Origin: an uncultured Bacillus sp.
GTDB lineage: Bacteria; Bacillota; Bacilli; Bacillales; Cytobacillaceae
Direction of reading: 5' to 3'
NCBI GenBank assembly: GCA_937902115.1
Contig: CALGSR010000384.1
Span: forward strand, 1-7,870
DNA length: 7,870 bases
Below the pieces are notes generated by a model. The model ran no database searches. It was not told where the DNA came from and saw nothing but the letters and a program-made list of their open reading frames with translations. How positions within the stretch are numbered: the stretch's first letter is position 1; every line of letters begins with the position of its first letter. Made by a program: the position numbers and the translations under genes. Positions 4,994-7,870 of this stretch are shown piece by piece.

Positions 4994-6565
4994 TTACACC
5001 TCCTTCAATTGTAATTCCTGGTTCTTTATGATTAATGTTTTATGCACGACATTCCATAGTTTCCACGTGTGATTTTCTTTGAATTGTTCAATGGTATGAA
5101 TGAGCATTCCCATATATTGACGTCTTCGTTTGCTATTTTTTGAGTGTTTCCCAGATTCCTCCATTAACCCAAGAAGATGAATCAAAAAAGGTGTTACCTT
5201 CGTCTTCAATTCATTCAGTAATTCCTTTGGTATTTTCTCTTCAAAATCTAAGCCTCTTCTCCCAATCACAAAAGAAGCAGCCTCATGGACAGATAAGCCA
5301 TACATTTTTGCGTATTTAAACCGTCCAATGACAGAGGAATAGGCGGGGTTGACTTTCTTTATTTTAAAACCGAACTTCAATCCTCTAGAAATAAGTGAAT
5401 ATTGTAGTTTCTTTTTCGTAAAGGAATGAACCAATCGATTAAACCGATGATTCGTATCATGATTTTGAATAAATTTAAGATCTTCTAAAACAAAAGTCCT
5501 ATATTCCAACTTAACAAATAGTCAATAACATGCTTAGCCATTTCACCTGCGATATTGCTTCTTCGGTTCCTCTTCACGCACTCCATTTCATGGCAATAGA
5601 AGGTTCTACTTTCAAGCAAATTTCCCTGTTTCGTTAAAATAGATACCGCCACACGATCAATATTTAAATCAATTCCAGCTACCCTATCGGATGTAATCTT
5701 CTCACTCCAACTTAATTCAGCACCTGAAGGCTCCACATCATAGGTAATGTGAACATAGTATTTATCCTGTTTTCGTTTTAGTTCAATGGAATAAACCTTA
5801 AATTCTTCTAGAGGTTTGCCTTTAGAATTTAAACCTGTTGTAGTCGGCATGACCACATCCATGATTTCAGAAAAATATTTATCAGGAATGTGAAGTTTAA
5901 ATGGCAAACGCGGGCTGTTTTTCCTTTTTCAGTAAACAACGGGTTGACAACAAGGAGACAAAATTGCTTCTCTTGTTCACAGAAGGCAATTCGCATATTT
6001 AAATTTCCCTTTTTCGTTTTATCACCACGGGAATATAGCGTGTTGGAGCGTAATTCTTTCCATTCTTTATTGGTGATTTTTCCTTTTAATCGTTTATAGA
6101 AATTTTCCTTTTTACCAAAAATGACGGCAGGAATACTTCCTTCTTCTAGATGTTTTAAAAGAATGGATTCTTTTTCTTTCAGTTTGGTTAAACGGGCATA
6201 TAAGCCTTCCAAACAGGTCTCCACGAAAACTTTTTTAGGCGTCTTTTTTCCTGTTTGGTAATCCCCTATTTTCCACTCCGTTTTTTGAATTTTCGCTTGC
6301 ACCCTTCCAACCGAATGGGTAATAATTTCTCCTGACTGGACATAACGGCTTTTGCTTGTAAAACAGCATCTTCCGCATATCGTTTATTTATGTGAAAAAG
6401 ATCCTGTATTCTTTTTATGAGATTTCCTTCTTTTTCGCCTTCTATTAAACGATTAAAGGAATATCGCATAGCAGAGCAAAAGACGGCCATTAATTGGTTT
6501 AACTGTTCCAAATCATTTGATTGTCCCTCGTTCACCACTCATAAAATCTTTTTCGTCATCTTCAT
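4994..6565 (-). pseudogene. TnpB-like RuvC nuclease (IS200/IS605 accessory protein), inactivated
   Basis: The original start is probably ATG at 6563-6565 (MKMTKKIL), with an in-frame TGA at 6539-6541 before VVNEGQSNDLEQLNQLMAVF. Three frame changes follow: near 6300 (LLPIRLEG to QAKIQKTEWKIGD), near 5905 (TEKGKTAR to PFKLHIPDKY) and near 5500 (SWNIG to TFVLEDLKF). Each behaves as a one-base loss, and together the pieces give one continuous protein of roughly 520 residues. Visible are the wedge-like helical N-terminus, NFYKRLKGKITNKEWKELRS, RuvC-I VAGIDLNIDRVAVSIL, RuvC-II FVLEDLKF, and VNPAYSSVIGRFKYAKMYG followed by LSVHEAASFVIGRR. No CxxC zinc finger is seen. Where TnpB has D-x-N-A-A in RuvC-III, this reads V-H-E-A-A, apparently a feature of this TnpB-related subfamily. 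Intact members are RNA-guided nucleases or relatives; this copy cannot make one. Confidence 0.88.
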
Positions 6566-6601
6566 AACTCTCGCCTCTATCGGAACATTCGTTCTATCCC
6601 C

Positions 6602-6630
6602 ATTATACTAATTCGACTGGGGCGTGACAA
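6602..6630 (-). promoter_or_regulatory. Near-consensus sigma-A promoter of the tnpB-like element
   Basis: On the minus strand, TTGTCA (6625-6630, 5/6) is followed by exactly 17 nt and a perfect TATAAT (6602-6607). Transcription would start near 6595, about 30 nt before the tnpB ATG, with a GAGG-type ribosome site between. It is the strongest promoter seen in the window. It points toward the pseudogene, its structured tail and then ykuI. Confidence 0.8.
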
Positions 6631-6640
6631 GAGAATGAGG

Positions 6641-6857
6641 GATAATTAAATATAGGTTCTGCATCAATTTTTATAGCCTTTATTAGGTTTTAATAATATA
6701 TTTGAAGCTGTTTCAACCTCCCCTTTAATAATGCTTTATTATATCATATTGAAATTACTCGCGATTCTTTTCTCTTTTTTACAACAACTTTTCTAATTAT
6801 TATTCTTTTTCACTTGATCCTTTGTTATTATAGAGTCATGTATCATTTTAAGTTAGG
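6641..6857. other. AT-rich divergent intergenic region
   Basis: This stretch lies between the tnpB-like element and ykuE and contains no ORF with coding character. It holds the ykuE promoter candidate (6778-6806) and a small inverted repeat TTGAA/TTCAA near 6693-6708. The left end of the tnpB-like element may lie inside it, but I cannot place it. Confidence 0.5.
6778..6806 (+). promoter_or_regulatory. Possible ykuE promoter
   Basis: TTTACA (6778-6783, 5/6 to the -35 consensus), a 17-nt spacer and TATTCT (6801-6806, 4/6) make a plausible sigma-A promoter about 60 nt before the ykuE ATG. An alternative -10 TATTAT at 6826-6831 has a poor -35. The choice between them is open. Confidence 0.4.
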
Positions 6858-6869
6858 TTGGTAATATAT

Positions 6870-7742
6870 ATGCCTCGAAAAATTTCACGGAGAACCTTTT
6901 TGAAACGTGCATTTGGTACGTTATTTACATTGATTGCAGCTGGAACAGGCGGTTACTACTATGCACGGGAAATTGAACCAAAATTACTCGAAATTAATCG
7001 TCAGTCTATTACCCACTCCCTTATCCCACGGGGCTTTGATCAATTCAAAATTGTCCAATTCTCAGACACCCATCTTGGTTTCCAATATTCAATTGAACAA
7101 TTCAAAAAACTAATCGAACGCATCAATCAATTAGAACCAGATATTGTTCTTTTTACCGGTGATTTAATAGATCAGCCAAATAAATATGAGAAAAGAGGAG
7201 AAATTGCGCCGATTTTACAAAATCTACAGGCTCCTTTTGGAAAGTTTGCTGTCTATGGCAATCATGACCATGGCGGCTATGGTACCGACATCTATCGCGA
7301 TATTATAGAAGACTGCGGTTTTATCCTCTTACAGAACGACTCAAGAGAAATAAGACTACTCGATGATAGCGCGATCCATATTTGCGGACTTGATGATGCC
7401 CTGCTTGGACAACCCGATTTAGGACAAGCAACAAACGAATTATCTGCTGCTACGTTTAATATATTACTATCGCACGAACCTGATATCGCTCTCCAAGCAG
7501 CAGGGTACAATATTCATCTCCAATTAAGCGGTCATAGTCATGGTGGACAAGTTAAGATCCCATTTATTGGCGCCTTGTATACCCCTCCATTCAGCGATAT
7601 TTATCATGAGGGACTATATAAAATTGAAAATACCATTCCCTTACTCTTATATGTCAACCGCGGACTAGGTACCACACGATTGCCATTCCGTTTCTTGTCA
7701 AAACCTGAAATAACCTTGTTTACTCTGACATCCAGCCGTTAA
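6870..7742 (+). CDS. ykuE: YkuE-like Tat-exported calcineurin-type metallophosphoesterase
   Basis: This 290-residue protein begins with a textbook twin-arginine signal, SRRTFLK at 6-12, followed by a hydrophobic stretch to about residue 30, so it should be exported folded by Tat. B. subtilis YkuE is a known Tat substrate retained at the cell wall. The two-metal phosphoesterase motifs are complete and ordered: DTH (66-68), GDLID (97-101), GNHD (130-133), SHEPD (201-205) and GHSHGGQ (221-227). They predict a binuclear-metal phosphatase or phosphodiesterase on the outer face; the physiological substrate is not known to me. ATG at 6870 is preferred over an in-frame TTG at 6858, since it gives the usual short Tat N-region. 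The ribosome site is weak (GGTTGG about 8-13 nt upstream). It is transcribed away from the rest of the block. Confidence 0.93.
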   Translation: MPRKISRRTFLKRAFGTLFTLIAAGTGGYYYAREIEPKLLEINRQSITHSLIPRGFDQFKIVQFSDTHLGFQYSIEQFKKLIERINQLEPDIVLFTGDLIDQPNKYEKRGEIAPILQNLQAPFGKFAVYGNHDHGGYGTDIYRDIIEDCGFILLQNDSREIRLLDDSAIHICGLDDALLGQPDLGQATNELSAATFNILLSHEPDIALQAAGYNIHLQLSGHSHGGQVKIPFIGALYTPPFSDIYHEGLYKIENTIPLLLYVNRGLGTTRLPFRFLSKPEITLFTLTSSR

Positions 7743-7763
7743 AGTCACTTCATAGGCCGGTCA

Positions 7764-7799
7764 GCTGGGAAGGATGGGGATTTTTATAGCCATCCCGGC
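7764..7799 (+). terminator. Weak hairpin downstream of ykuE
   Basis: GCTGGG (7764-7769) and ATGG (7774-7777) pair with CCAT (7790-7793) and CCCGGC (7794-7799), leaving an AAGG bulge and a 12-nt loop. It begins 21 nt after the ykuE stop. No T-tract follows on either strand, so intrinsic termination would be inefficient. No further gene is seen up to the window end. Confidence 0.25.
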
Positions 7800-7870
7800 A
7801 CTTGTCCATTCATTATTAAAGGCTCTTTTCTCAGACATTGTTGCTTTTAGTTTAAAAATATAAGTTGCTT

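Larger units (their letters stand above)
4774..6640 (-). mobile_element. Degenerate tnpB-only (IS1341-type) IS200/IS605 element, approximate limits
   Basis: The element comprises a promoter, a decayed tnpB-like gene and a structured 3' tail. No tnpA (Y1 transposase) is seen, so it is of the tnpB-only type and could only have moved with help in trans. The right boundary must lie between the tnpB stop and the ykuI ATG. The left boundary is somewhere upstream of the promoter at 6602-6630 and could reach further; a small TTGAA/TTCAA stem near 6693-6708 might belong to it. It occupies the interval where B. subtilis carries ykuF, ykuG and ykuH. It has no sequence in common with the repeats at 6-57 and 3511-3563, so at least two families are present. 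Confidence 0.6.

Noticed and set aside
4968..5005. Strong AAGGAGG followed 10 nt later by a six-codon GTG frame (VLKSLR) at the end of the tnpB-like gene
   Set aside because: Most of the motif encodes the last residues of the pseudogene (KEV), and six codons are too few to support a gene without conservation data.
4837..5031. Plus-strand 64-codon frame between ykuI and the tnpB-like pseudogene
   Set aside because: No ribosome site and no familiar protein; it spans the stem-rich tail of the element, which explains the sequence better as structured RNA.
5485..5907. Programmed frameshifting in the tnpB-like gene
   Set aside because: Three separate shifts plus an upstream stop, with no slippery heptamer and downstream stem recognised at the junctions, fit decay rather than recoding.
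4994..6565. Sequencing errors as the cause of the broken tnpB-like frame
   Set aside because: Not excluded, but the long MFS, ykuI and ykuE frames in the same window are intact, and a nonsense codon accompanies the frameshifts, so genuine decay is more likely.
7292..7510. Minus-strand reading frame inside ykuE
   Set aside because: It lies wholly within the motif-complete ykuE gene and has no recognisable domain or start signal.
1..7870. CRISPR array, tRNA or rRNA genes
   Set aside because: No regularly spaced direct repeats and no tRNA- or rRNA-like sequence were seen on either strand; the only clear dispersed repeat is the pair at 6-57 and 3511-3563.

Overview
The window looks like a low-GC Firmicute of the family Bacillaceae. 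The protein sequences and gene content match the yku region of Bacillus subtilis: metallophosphoesterase YkuE, degenerate EAL protein YkuI, small protein YkuJ and the CBS protein YkuL (DarB/CbpB). The Shine-Dalgarno sites and sigma-A-like promoters are typical of that group. This is recognition from memory of the families; no search was run.

Layout. On the minus strand, from high to low coordinates, the window holds: a consensus promoter (6602-6630); a decayed tnpB-like gene (4994-6565); a structured RNA-like tail of that element (about 4774-4993) running straight into ykuI (3559-4767); an orphan structured IS200/IS605-like remnant (about 3390-3563); ykuJ (2879-3115) with a terminator; a cre-like site; ykuL/darB (2275-2700); and a 14-TM drug-efflux-type MFS transporter (715-2226). 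Last comes a broken LysM-CAP exported protein gene (58-631), cut off at its 3' end by a second copy of the short IS-like repeat (6-57). On the plus strand, ykuE (6870-7742) points the other way.

How the parts relate. The host genes are a remodelled version of the B. subtilis ykuE-ykuL block. From memory of B. subtilis, ykuF-ykuG-ykuH between ykuE and ykuI, and ykuK-abbA between ykuJ and ykuL, are missing here, and transposon-derived DNA occupies the first gap. The themes are nucleotide second messengers (YkuI binds c-di-GMP; DarB binds c-di-AMP) plus envelope and export functions (Tat-exported YkuE, an efflux pump, a LysM-CAP protein).

The most interesting part is the trace of RNA-guided IS200/IS605-family elements. 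A TnpB-like protein gene is inactivated by one stop codon and three same-direction frameshifts, yet keeps a perfect-looking promoter and a structured 3' region. The presumed guide side of that region abuts the ykuI start codon, so ykuI may now be transcribed from a transposon promoter with an omega-RNA-like 5' leader. A different, protein-less structured element sits on the ykuI stop codon, and its end sequence also terminates the CAP pseudogene. Both junctions are at TTTAA.
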